This document shows positions 1 through 7,549 of a stretch of 23,626 nucleotides of DNA, one piece after another. Made by a program: the position numbers and the translations under genes. The notes under the pieces are model-generated. The model did no database searches, was not told where the DNA came from, and worked only from the letters and a program-made list of their open reading frames with translations. The stretch covers positions 382,917 to 406,542 of the forward strand of contig VRVR01000012.1 in assembly GCA_009859145.1 (NCBI GenBank), read 5' to 3'. How positions within the stretch are numbered: position 1 is the first letter of the stretch; the number at the start of each line of letters is the position of its first letter. The DNA is from Andalucia godoyi (lineage: Eukaryota; Discoba; Jakobea; Jakobida; Andaluciidae).

Positions 1-414
1 CTCTCTCTCTCTCTCTCTCTCTGCCTCTGTCTTTTTTTCCCCCTTCGTTTTTTTTTTTTTTTTGGCCAGTACGCCTTCTTCTGCGGTTTCCATTTTGCTT
101 TCTTCGGAGTGTTTTCCATTTTTGGCTTTTTCATAAAACGGTTGTAGTTTGAAAATCCCCCGCAAGAGCTTGTTTGATGTGGGAGACGCCCACGATTTGT
201 CCGATCGCTCGCTATCAGTGTCTCCGCTTTCCTCCGATAACCACCCAATCAGCATTCATCATCATAGGCAACTGAACGACTCGGACGGAATTCCCTAGTT
301 ATTGCTGTCCAAGTAAATCCACAAGAGGGTCAAGAAAGGGAAAGGAAGAGCCTTTGCAAGTACAGAGAAGAGACAAAGCATCCTTTTCAATTTCTTTTTC
401 CTTGTTTTGTGAGG
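1..414. other. 5' flanking spacer of the copper transporter gene
   Basis: No gene is recognised here. The stretch opens with a (CT)11 dinucleotide run at 1-22 and a T-rich run at about 49-63. The rest is ordinary mixed sequence that should hold the promoter and 5' leader of the downstream Ctr gene. No TATA box or other named promoter element could be assigned with confidence. Confidence 0.5.
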
Positions 415-957
415 ATGATGGAAATGACGATGCAGATGACGTTTAAGTGGTCGCAGACTGTGACTATTCTATGGGACTCGTGGAAGACAACGACGGAAAA
501 CGAGTATGTGACTTCGTGGTTCGTTATTTATTTTGCGACGGTTGCGTTTGAGGTTCTCAAGGCTTTGTGGGAGCGGTACGAGTGGAGGGTGACGTCGACT
601 CCGGCAGCGGAAGAAGGGGAAAGCGAGAAGCTGATGGGAATCAATCGCACGTCGGCGCCACCTTCGGCGTTGGATGGTGGTGGTGCACGACGAAGTGTGC
701 TTGTCGCCGATCCTTTTTCGTTCGTTTCATTCTCGACGATTCTGCAAGACGGCATTTTCTCGCTCCTTCATGCATTTTTTACGTCCGTGCACTACTTGCT
801 GATGCTTGTCTCGATGACATACAATGTCGGCTTGTTCTTTGCAATTATTGGAGGAACAATGACTGGAAACTGGATTCTCCGGACAATTTTGCGGTTGCAG
901 CACGGAGATGCCTACAATGCAGAGGTGCGTGGTACTCGAGGCTCTTGCTGCCACTAG
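415..957 (+). CDS. Ctr-family high-affinity copper transporter
   Basis: This 180-residue protein is a Ctr (SLC31) copper transporter, which forms a trimeric Cu(I) channel in the plasma or vacuolar membrane. The N-terminus is methionine-rich (MMEMTMQM), as expected for copper capture. Three hydrophobic segments follow at about residues 33-50, 105-137 and 138-158, with a charged loop at 60-100 between the first two. The second helix carries the family MxxxM motif (M130, M134) and the third carries GxxxG (G147, G151). The last residues are CCH, resembling the HCH copper-binding tail of animal Ctr1. The first ATG at 415 was chosen; a GTG two codons upstream is not a plausible eukaryotic start. 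The gene converges on the ornithine aminotransferase gene. The family call is secure; which membrane it serves is unknown. Confidence 0.9.
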   Translation: MMEMTMQMTFKWSQTVTILWDSWKTTTENEYVTSWFVIYFATVAFEVLKALWERYEWRVTSTPAAEEGESEKLMGINRTSAPPSALDGGGARRSVLVADPFSFVSFSTILQDGIFSLLHAFFTSVHYLLMLVSMTYNVGLFFAIIGGTMTGNWILRTILRLQHGDAYNAEVRGTRGSCCH

Positions 958-1265
958 ATTGCAGCACCTTCTTTGCCCGCTGTTTGCAGAATAGAAGTCG
1001 GGCGGGAAGGTTGGTGCTACTTGTTATTTTGCGCTAGTCGTGCTACTGGTGCGGAAATGCATGCATGCGTGGATGGATGGATGGGTAGGCGGACTCGTGA
1101 ATGATTTTGTGTTAATGCATTCATGCGTTGTAGAAAGAGAGAGAATAAACAAAGGAATAACAGAGCAATGTAAGCAGTCCGATGTTTATGGCACAATAGC
1201 GGAACGAAACGGACAGAGGAGGAAACGTTTCTGCAATGCTGGTGGAGGAGGATAAACATGACGCA
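958..1265. other. Convergent 3' spacer between CTR and OAT
   Basis: This 308-base gap separates the two facing 3' ends and contains no recognisable gene. A canonical AATAAA hexamer lies at about 1144-1149 on the + strand and could be the polyadenylation signal of the copper transporter. That use is inferred. Confidence 0.4.
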
Positions 1266-2594
1266 CTAATGCTGGGAGAAAAGACCCTTCTCGGGGTTCG
1301 GAATCTTTTCCCTGGGGATCGTCGCAAGGTCTTCCACAGACTGCTTGATGATCTGGACACATTCACGGAGCTGCTCATCGGTGATGACAAGGGGCGGAGC
1401 CAGTCGGACGATATGGTCATGCGTGGGCTTGGCAAGCAGTCCGCGAGAGGCCATCAGCAAGCACAGTTCCCACGCAGTATTTCCAGTTGTTTTGGCCAGC
1501 TCATCATGGTCCACCACGATCGCATTCAGCAGTCCCTTTCCTCGAACCAACGAGATCGCAGGGCTCTTCAAATTTCGGAGTTCGGTCCTGAACATTTCGC
1601 CCAGCCTCTGCGACTTTTCCGCGAGTTTCTCGTCGAGAACGACCTGCAATGCCTCTTTCGCAACTGCGCAGCCCAGGGGGTTTCCGCCAAATGTCGATCC
1701 ATGCTCGCCAGGTTTGATCGTCAGCATGATCTCCGTGTTGCACAGTACTAGCGACACGGGGTACAGACCGCCCGACACTGCCTTTCCCAGGATCAGAATG
1801 TCCGGCTTCACCCCCTCGTGATCAACCGCAAGCATCTTGCCAGTTCTCGCTACCCCTGTTTGGATCTCATCAGCAATGAAGAGAACGTTGTGCTGCTGGC
1901 AGAGCTTCTTGGCCTTTGCAATGTATCCCTCATCTGGCACAAACACACCGGCTTCTCCTTGAATCGGTTCCACAATAAATCCTGCAGCAAGACTTCCGTA
2001 CGTCTTCAGACAATCTTCCAGCGACTCCAGACTGTTGTACTCCACCTTGACCACTCCCGGCAGCAGCGGCCCAAAGTCTTCAACCATGCTTGGGTCAGAC
2101 GACAGCGCCATGGCAGTTTGTGTCCGACCATGAAATGAGCCGCACGCAGAAATGATGATTGCTCGATCGTGAGGAACCTTCTTCACGCGATAGGCCCACC
2201 GCCGCGCAAGCTTTACGGCAGTCTCGACACCCTCCGCACCAGTGTTCATCGGCAACAGCATGTCAAATCCAAACAACTTGGTCGCGAACTCTGCAAACTC
2301 CCCCAGCTTGTCATTGTAGAATGCTCGCGAAGACAGAGCAAGTGTCTGGGCTTGCTTGGTCAGCGCCGCGACAATTCTCGGATGAGAATGGCCTTGGTTG
2401 ACCGCAGAGTACGCCGACAGAAAGTCATAGTATCGACGACCTTCAGGATCCCATACATGGACACCCGCTGCGCGGGAAAACACCACCGGAAGAGGATGGT
2501 AGTTGTGCGCCGAATACAGATACTCGCGACGCATCACATCCTTGGAGGCCTCGGACGCGAATTTTCGCAGCAAAACAGAAGAGGTACGAAGCAT
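1266..2594 (-). CDS. OAT: Ornithine aminotransferase, mitochondrial
   Basis: This is a class-III PLP aminotransferase of about 442 residues, the family's usual length. It converts ornithine and 2-oxoglutarate to glutamate-5-semialdehyde and glutamate, linking arginine, proline and glutamate metabolism in the mitochondrial matrix. Visible family features are GHSHP near the N-terminus, the cofactor-contacting NTGAEGVETAVKLARRW segment, the DEIQTG aspartate (D242) and the Schiff-base lysine in LGKAVSGG (K271), followed by GEHGSTFGGNPLGC. The N-terminus MLRTSSVLLRKFASEASKD looks like a cleavable presequence, which supports the start at 2594. The frame stays open 18 codons further upstream, but that stretch looks like a 5'UTR intron (listed separately). 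OAT is clearly favoured over acetylornithine or GABA aminotransferase by the overall sequence match. Confidence 0.95.
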   Translation of the reverse strand: MLRTSSVLLRKFASEASKDVMRREYLYSAHNYHPLPVVFSRAAGVHVWDPEGRRYYDFLSAYSAVNQGHSHPRIVAALTKQAQTLALSSRAFYNDKLGEFAEFATKLFGFDMLLPMNTGAEGVETAVKLARRWAYRVKKVPHDRAIIISACGSFHGRTQTAMALSSDPSMVEDFGPLLPGVVKVEYNSLESLEDCLKTYGSLAAGFIVEPIQGEAGVFVPDEGYIAKAKKLCQQHNVLFIADEIQTGVARTGKMLAVDHEGVKPDILILGKAVSGGLYPVSLVLCNTEIMLTIKPGEHGSTFGGNPLGCAVAKEALQVVLDEKLAEKSQRLGEMFRTELRNLKSPAISLVRGKGLLNAIVVDHDELAKTTGNTAWELCLLMASRGLLAKPTHDHIVRLAPPLVITDEQLRECVQIIKQSVEDLATIPREKIPNPEKGLFSQH

Positions 2595-2596
2595 TT

Positions 2597-2652
2597 CTGG
2601 AAAAACGGAAGAGTTAGTAGTCTTGTCTCGCTTGGCACCAACAAACACCTAC
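2597..2652 (-). other. Probable 5'UTR spliceosomal intron of OAT
   Basis: On the - strand, immediately upstream of the OAT ATG, a 56-nt segment has a GTAGGT donor (or GTGTTTGT, giving 52 nt), a perfect TACTAAC branch site (2619-2613) and a TTTTTCCAG acceptor ending at 2597. The acceptor is two bases before the start codon. All elements are seen directly; splicing itself is inferred. It explains why the reading frame continues upstream without homology. Confidence 0.7.
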
Positions 2653-2690
2653 GATTTTAAATAATTTCTAATTACAATTTGAATTTTAAA

Positions 2691-2752
2691 AAGAAGAAGA
2701 AGAAGCAGAAGCAGAAGCAGAAGCAGAAGCAGAAGCAGAAGCAGAAGAAGGA
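2691..2752. repeat. (GAAGCA)n hexanucleotide microsatellite
   Basis: GAA units grade into about seven tandem GAAGCA units upstream of OAT. It is purine-rich on the + strand. No coding role is apparent. Confidence 0.9.
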
Positions 2753-3010
2753 ATAATATAACAATAAATACAATCAAAGCAATAATAACTCGGATTCAAT
2801 GGAAACACAAGAAACCGGTACTATTGCGCTCAGCACATACAAACTTACGGATCGTGTGAAGCGTGCGGATTGGCTGCGAACAATGTCAAGACAGAACAAG
2901 AACGAGCTCGAAAACACGAGAGAGAACGTGGAAAGACGAAAAAGCGCCGAACTTCGATTTCCGTCCAGGTATTGAAAGAAGAGCTATTTGCGAGAAGTCA
3001 AACTTCGATA

Positions 3011-3083
3011 GAGGTGTTAGCTCAGTTGGTAGAGTAGCGGTCTCCAAAACCGTTGGTCGGGGGTTCGATCCCCTCACTCCTCA
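3011..3083 (+). tRNA. trnW-CCA: tRNA-Trp (anticodon CCA), intronless
   Basis: A full cloverleaf folds by hand: acceptor GAGGTGT/ACTCCTC with one T-T mismatch at 5:68, D stem GCTC/GAGT, anticodon stem GCGGT/ACCGT with loop CTCCAAA (anticodon CCA), T stem GGGGG/CCCTC with loop TTCGATC, and discriminator A73. Internal Pol III promoters are present as an A box (TAGCTCAGTTGG) and a B box (GGTTCGATCCC). No 3' CCA is encoded. The anticodon arm and its CTCCAAA loop resemble bacterial and plastid tRNA-Trp more than typical eukaryotic cytosolic tRNA-Trp, while A73 and G1-C72 are of the eukaryotic type. Isotype is certain from the anticodon; origin is open. Confidence 0.93.
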
Positions 3084-3099
3084 TTTTTGTCTTTTTTTT
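3084..3099 (+). terminator. Pol III oligo-T terminator
   Basis: A T5 run (3084-3088) and a T8 run (3092-3099) follow the tRNA directly. This is the standard RNA polymerase III stop signal and supports nuclear transcription of the tRNA gene. Confidence 0.85.
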
Positions 3100-3360
3100 C
3101 CACCGAACAGCAAGTTGCCGGAGCCACGCCCCAGAGTTATTTCTTGTCATTATTTGATTTTCTTTTGTTTTTAAATTAAAAAAAGAAAAAGAAAAAAAGA
3201 AAGCCAAACGAAAGCTTGTATAACGGAGATTGAGGATCAACATTTAAAAAAATGCTACAGCGCGGTGATGGAAATTCCTCCTCATGTGTTTACACAACTA
3301 CTTGCACTAACGAATAACGGTTTGAAACAACGAGAGGCGGGGCAAAAAGCGCTCGTTGCA

Positions 3361-3381
3361 ATGCTGCTGCTACTGCTACTG
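3361..3381. repeat. CTGCTA-type short tandem repeat in the ELO 3'UTR
   Basis: Tandem CTGCTACTGCTACTGCTACT units lie just past the ELO stop codon. It is a short tract with no assigned role. Confidence 0.6.
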
Positions 3382-4365
3382 CTACTCCAACTTCTTTGCA
3401 GAGACGGCCTTCTTGCGGTTTCCAGCAGAGTACTCCTTGATGAAGAAACGAGTGAAGAGAATCAAGAACGCGATGCCGATGACGTTGCCGAGCACGATTC
3501 CAAAGAACGTACCGGAGCAGTGGACGCCGCCCATTCCGTTCCAAGCAACCCACATGTACGACGTTCCCAAGTCGACAATGAACTGGACAATCTGGCACAG
3601 CGTAATGTGTTTCTTCCACCACGGCTTGTACGTCGGGTGTGCAATGGCGAGATAGTAGTAATAGTACATCGGGGTGTGGACGAATGAATTTGCAATCACC
3701 AGCACAAGCTGCTGGGTATGATCAGTTTGCATCAGCCACCAGAACAGGAATGGGACAACCGCGTGGTGGAACCAATGCAAAAAGATGAGCTCGGATCTGC
3801 GCAGGAGCAAAAGCACCGTGTCGAACAACTCGTAGTACTTGCTGGCATAAAAGACATAGCAAACCCAGCCAAGCGGACCCTTCATCAATGCGGCAGTGGG
3901 ATCGCACATCCAGTGATAGACAAATCCGTGGCCATTGTGCTCGCCACTGGGGTGTTCCGAGTAGAATTTGATGCCTTCCCAAATGGAAAACACAATGATC
4001 GACATCATCATTCCGAGACTCAGCCATGTGAGGATGAGGTTATGGATCATTGCACAAAACTTAAGGAACTTGTTCTCCTTTGCCGCCTTCTGCACCTCCT
4101 TGACCTCCTTTCCAGTTGCTTTCGCCACATTACGGTCTCGCTGCGCAAGATACGCCTTGAAGGAAAACACAACAAACAGGTATACAATTCCAGTCGCAAG
4201 AGGCGTGATCCAGTGACTGAACGGAGAAACATTTGTCTTCCACTCAAACTTGGGATACGATCCAAACCAAAGATCAGACCACTGAGCAGGCTGCCGATAC
4301 TCTCCGCGCGCAGTATCCACAAACTCGGTGAAAATGTCCCACGATCGGAAACCAACGATGCTCAT
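3382..4365 (-). CDS. ELO-family very-long-chain fatty acid elongase (3-ketoacyl-CoA synthase)
   Basis: This 327-residue polytopic ER protein belongs to the ELO family, which condenses malonyl-CoA with acyl-CoA in the first step of fatty acid elongation. Diagnostic motifs appear in order: KYYELFDT (176-183), the catalytic histidine box HWFHH (197-201), NSFVHTPMYYYYYL (226-239) and QIVQFIVDL (258-266). About seven hydrophobic segments are visible. The C-terminus ends KKLE, a KKxx-type ER retrieval signal. The start at MSIVGFRSW is chosen because the upstream open frame is a low-complexity S/F-rich run that reads as AT-rich leader. Chain-length specificity cannot be read from sequence. The gene is divergent from the insertase gene, across about 900 bases. 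Confidence 0.93.
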   Translation of the reverse strand: MSIVGFRSWDIFTEFVDTARGEYRQPAQWSDLWFGSYPKFEWKTNVSPFSHWITPLATGIVYLFVVFSFKAYLAQRDRNVAKATGKEVKEVQKAAKENKFLKFCAMIHNLILTWLSLGMMMSIIVFSIWEGIKFYSEHPSGEHNGHGFVYHWMCDPTAALMKGPLGWVCYVFYASKYYELFDTVLLLLRRSELIFLHWFHHAVVPFLFWWLMQTDHTQQLVLVIANSFVHTPMYYYYYLAIAHPTYKPWWKKHITLCQIVQFIVDLGTSYMWVAWNGMGGVHCSGTFFGIVLGNVIGIAFLILFTRFFIKEYSAGNRKKAVSAKKLE

Positions 4366-5267
4366 TCTTCCAAACAACCGCCAATCGTAGAAGGACACAA
4401 AAGAAGACGATCCCCAAAAAGAAGGCGGGAAAAAAGAAAAAGATGAAGATGAAATCAAAAAGACTGAATAAGATGAAAATGAAAAAAATGTATAAAGGAA
4501 GAATGTAAATGAAAATAAAACGAGGTCAGGATAATCGGATACACTGTGCTGAGTGAGAGAATGAGCGATGAAAGGCCCGTTTAAGGCGCGCCAACTGGTG
4601 GGAGTTGCATTTTCCCGTCTGCTCACACGCACACATACACCGAGTACAGTTTTGTACTACAGTGATTTAATTGCTTCTCTGTGCTGTTCAGAGCTGCAAA
4701 GTGCAAATCTTGCAGTGGCGCATGGCAACGGGGAGGCAATAAGATACCTAGCGTGCAGGGCCGGGTCTCAGCACGTCACCAGAAACAACGTCGCCGCAAA
4801 TCCCGTCTCGGTTCTTTCTTGACAGACACACCAGACACAGAAACACAATGTCCCCCCGGTCGTCGCCCATGATCAAAGGAGACACTCCCACAATAACCAC
4901 AGGAAATCAAATGCGAGAAGCTTTCGCGGAATTCCATGTGAAACAATAGGCCGCGATGGTTCGAAAGGAAGCGCGAGTTGCCCAATACGGTTGCAGCTAT
5001 TTCCATTTCCGTCCGCTTCCGGGATGCAAGACGACGCATTCCGCACACCCAACTTCGAATCGACCTTTGCACACCCGACGCTACTTTTTTTTTGTGATGA
5101 TGTCCAGCTGGCCGGTGCTCGGTGTCCAAAGATAAACACCACCCAACTTCATTCGCTCGTTTAGTCGTTCCGTCATTTGCTTGGTTCTTTTTTTCCCCCC
5201 ACTCTCCTTCCTCCTCGGTTCTCACCTCCACCATCCCTTCCAGCCTCCCAGTTCTCAGTTCTTGCGG
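4366..5267. other. Divergent promoter spacer between ELO and the insertase gene
   Basis: This 0.9-kb gap separates two divergently transcribed genes. The ELO side (4380-4560) is A/G-rich on the + strand; the insertase side (5170-5265) is C/T-rich. No homologous coding sequence or RNA gene was recognised in either strand. A 4776-5558 minus-strand open frame is arginine-rich and looks non-coding. Presumably the stretch holds both promoters. Confidence 0.5.
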
Positions 5268-5609
5268 ATGGGGTTCATTCATCCGATTGTGGATGTGCTG
5301 CAGCACATTGCATCGCCACTGACTTCCTCGTGGGTCATCTACGGAACCACCAAGCTCACGCATGTTCCTTCCATCTCTGCCTACATGGCCGCTCGCTCCA
5401 TCCTCGCCTCTCGCGGTACCTCGAGCATGCACCTTCCAGTGTCCCCTCCTCCTCGTCCTGCTCTTTCTCCTCTCCCCCCTCCTTCTTCTTCCGCTTTGTC
5501 TGGTACGAGTAGCAGCATCGCGACATCTGTTCCTGCAGCCTCTGCCGTGCTGATGCAAAAGAGGATGTTCTCCACCTGTCTCGCTGCTGCTGCACGTCCT
5601 GGTCCATGA
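5268..5609 (+). CDS. Candidate N-terminal part of the insertase (frame-broken or alternatively spliced)
   Basis: This 113-codon frame begins MGFIHPIVDVLQHIASPL. That resembles the amphipathic helix that precedes the first membrane segment in YidC/Oxa1/Cox18 proteins (a P-VD-LQ-I pattern). It then runs into S/P/A-rich low complexity and MQKRMFSTCLAAAARPG, which looks presequence-like. It stops at TGA 5607-5609, overlapping the ATG (5606-5608) of the following insertase frame, in another frame. Either an intron (length 2 mod 3) or a single-base change would join the two. Candidate introns without a good branch site are 5330-5538 and 5334-5563. The insertase frame itself is closed by a TAG at 5510-5512, so the true N-terminus must come from this frame or from a switch after that point. 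Confidence 0.5.
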   Translation: MGFIHPIVDVLQHIASPLTSSWVIYGTTKLTHVPSISAYMAARSILASRGTSSMHLPVSPPPRPALSPLPPPSSSALSGTSSSIATSVPAASAVLMQKRMFSTCLAAAARPGP

Positions 5610-6394
5610 CGATCATCACGTTCACACTCGCATTCCGGCTGCTGGTCTTTCCGCTGAACGTCTCACTCGTCCGGAACGCCCGCAGGCTCTACAACATCCA
5701 GCCGCAAATCGACCACTATTCCAGGCTTATGCGTGTCCCGGAGGCACTCGACGGCGGCACAGCCTCCCCTTCCGCCGTCGCAGCAGCAGCACCCCCCGCA
5801 CCCCCCGCACCCGCCGCAACGGCAGAGGCAGAGGCAAGAGAAGGCGAATCGTTTGAGGAGGTAGCAGCAAGTCGAGTCCGAGCAGCGTCCTCACTGATGG
5901 CGCTGTTCAAAGAGCAAAAGTGCCATCCGCTGAAAAACGTTCTTTCGCCGCTGTTGTTCGCGCCGATGTTTCTGACGATCTTTGCGGCTGTGCACCGGCT
6001 CTCGGATCCGCACCCCTCCGCCGCCACTGCCGGTGGAGTCGAGCTGGCGACGCAGCAGCACCCGGGAATCACGACAGAAGGAATGCTGTGGTTTTCGGAC
6101 CTGACGGCCTCGGACCCGACGTTTATGCTGCCGGTGGTCTCGGCGATTACGTGGCTCATTACGATCGAGCTCGGGCTCCAGGGCGTGCCTGCGTGGGCGA
6201 CGACGTCTGCCTGGAGGCAGATCGTCCGCCTCATCCCGCTGTTTTTCATGCCGATTACGTTCCCGCTGTCCTCGGGGGTGTTTCTGTACTGGCTGACTTC
6301 CAACGCCGTTGCAATCGCCCGCACCATCCTTTTGCGGTCCGCGGCTGTCCGAAAGTTCTTCCGTGTCCCCGATCTCGCCAAGACTCTTCCATGA
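5606..6394 (+). CDS. Oxa1/Cox18/YidC-family mitochondrial inner-membrane insertase domain
   Basis: The 262 residues from ATG 5606 hold the conserved insertase core, which inserts proteins into the mitochondrial inner membrane. Segments seen are TM1 FTLAFRLLVFPLNVSL (6-21); a Q-x-Q/I loop; HPLKNVLSPLLFAPMF (107-122); the LWFSDLTASDP loop (161-171) typical of the family; a hydrophobic segment MLPVVSAITWLITIEL; and the last helix with GVFLYWLTSN (224-233), the family's signature. A 40-residue Ala/Pro/Glu low-complexity insertion (about 48-88) sits in the matrix hairpin between TM1 and TM2. No targeting peptide precedes TM1 in this frame, so the real protein probably includes upstream sequence. 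The C-terminus is short, without the long basic ribosome-binding tail of Oxa1, which leans towards Cox18. The family is sure; the paralogue is not. Confidence 0.85.
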   Translation: MTIITFTLAFRLLVFPLNVSLVRNARRLYNIQPQIDHYSRLMRVPEALDGGTASPSAVAAAAPPAPPAPAATAEAEAREGESFEEVAASRVRAASSLMALFKEQKCHPLKNVLSPLLFAPMFLTIFAAVHRLSDPHPSAATAGGVELATQQHPGITTEGMLWFSDLTASDPTFMLPVVSAITWLITIELGLQGVPAWATTSAWRQIVRLIPLFFMPITFPLSSGVFLYWLTSNAVAIARTILLRSAAVRKFFRVPDLAKTLP

Positions 6395-6495
6395 CGTAAA
6401 AGACGGAGCAAGGAAGGGAAGTCGGTGCGTAAAGACCGAATTAAAAAAAAAACAAAAAAAAAGAAAAACTGAGGTGGGGGGTTTCAATTTTTTAA
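6395..6495. other. Short convergent 3' spacer
   Basis: Only 101 bases separate the insertase and SDF2-like stop codons. The stretch carries A-rich runs at 6441-6467 and a T-rich end. Overlapping 3'UTRs are likely. Confidence 0.5.
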
Positions 6496-7146
6496 TTACA
6501 GTTCCGAGGAGAGAGCAATGTACAGACCTTCCTGGGCGCTCCACTGTACGTTTTGGGACCTGTCCTTGGCAGCATATACTTCTTGCTGTCCTCGGATTGG
6601 ATCTCCGAATCGGTGGCGACCATTCGAGGCAAGCATCAGCGCCGTGTCGACATGCTCAAACATGACGGCACCCGACCGTTTCCATGATTTTGAGCCGTCG
6701 ACGGTGACGATCTTCCAGAAGTCACCCGAGTCCCTTCCTTCATATGCGGACACTTCCTGGTTCCCACTCAGCGGAGAAGCATGCAAGTGAGAGTGCAGGA
6801 GCTTGCGTGTCTGAACATGTTCAAGCGTGACGACCTGTCCGTTTTTCAATGCCTGACCAGGCTTGCATTCCGGACCCCACACCTTCCAATACGAGTTTGG
6901 ATCGCTTGACCCCGCATAGCACGTGACAGACTGCTGTCCGCTGCCTGATCCATACTTCACCTCGTGGGAATGCAAACGATAACGAGTCGCCATATGCTCA
7001 AGCTTCATCATCGATCCACACGTCACGTACGAGTGATCGTCGTTTGCCCCCGCATTCGCAGGCGGCGATCCAAGAATCAACAGCACGGCCGAAGAGATCA
7101 ACAACGCATACACAAGGCTTCTTTGTCCACCACACGTCATCATCAT
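6496..7146 (-). CDS. SDF2: SDF2/SDF2L1-like ER-lumen MIR-domain protein
   Basis: This 216-residue protein matches stromal-cell-derived factor 2 along its length. SDF2 proteins work in ER quality control with DnaJ/BiP-type chaperones. A signal peptide is visible (hydrophobic ALLISSAVLLILGSPPANAG, residues 14-33). Three MIR repeats follow at about 39-93, 98-150 and 155-208, with hallmark pieces such as VTCGSMMKLEH, YRLHSHEVKYGSGSGQQSV, LLHSHLHASPLSGNQEVSAY and RGQQEVYA. The protein ends GLYIALSSEL. The final SSEL occupies the place of the KDEL/HDEL-like tail of relatives but is not a canonical retrieval signal. Three consecutive ATGs (7146, 7143, 7140) are possible starts. The gene is divergent from GGPPS. 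Confidence 0.92.
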   Translation of the reverse strand: MMMTCGGQRSLVYALLISSAVLLILGSPPANAGANDDHSYVTCGSMMKLEHMATRYRLHSHEVKYGSGSGQQSVTCYAGSSDPNSYWKVWGPECKPGQALKNGQVVTLEHVQTRKLLHSHLHASPLSGNQEVSAYEGRDSGDFWKIVTVDGSKSWKRSGAVMFEHVDTALMLASNGRHRFGDPIRGQQEVYAAKDRSQNVQWSAQEGLYIALSSEL

Positions 7147-7549
7147 CTATAGCCAGCGCCAGCAATAACAAAATCAAACTAAAAATGAAAATATTATAAA
7201 AAACACTCCAATTGTAATAATAAAACACAGGAAGAATTTGATTGGGAAAGAATGCCACGTGTTTTGATGTGGGTTGATGCTTGATGCTTGATGCTGTTGG
7301 TTTTTTCTGCGATGCATCAACTGACTCTGGAATCGGCGGGGACATTTTTACATTAATAATAAAAGCAAAAAGCCATTTCAAGTTGGAATTTGCGTGGGTT
7401 TTGTCAAACAGCAGCGTTGCGTCTGCATTCTACACGTTCTTACCTGGAGCGTAGAATCCGGGATTCGTTTTTCTTCTTCGTCATCATCATCTTCCCTTTT
7501 CTTTTCTTCCTTTTCTGATTTGCTTTGTTGCGAGGAGAGTCGGCTTTAG
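7147..7549. other. Divergent promoter spacer between SDF2 and GGPPS
   Basis: This 403-base intergenic stretch has an AT-rich core (7170-7240) and three tandem TTGATGC heptamers at 7274-7294. No gene was recognised. It should contain promoters for both neighbours. Confidence 0.5.

Noticed and set aside
2691-2752. Tandem repeats as a CRISPR-like array
   Set aside because: Units are contiguous hexamers without spacers, in a eukaryotic genome: a plain microsatellite.
2886-3243. Minus-strand open frames (2886-3077 and 3022-3243) over the tRNA locus
   Set aside because: Their peptide-like stretches (GSNPRPTVLETATLPTEL, GIEPPTNGFGD) are the familiar artefact of translating the antisense of a tRNA gene.
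4690-4770. Possible small nuclear RNA (TTGCAGTGGCGCATGGCAA resembles the start of U4)
   Set aside because: No Sm site, no 5' stem-loop and no U6-pairing stem II could be traced; the likeness is a short chance match.
4776-5558. 260-codon minus-strand open frame antisense to the insertase 5' region
   Set aside because: Arg/Gly-rich with no recognisable domain; the opposite strand has an Oxa-like helix.
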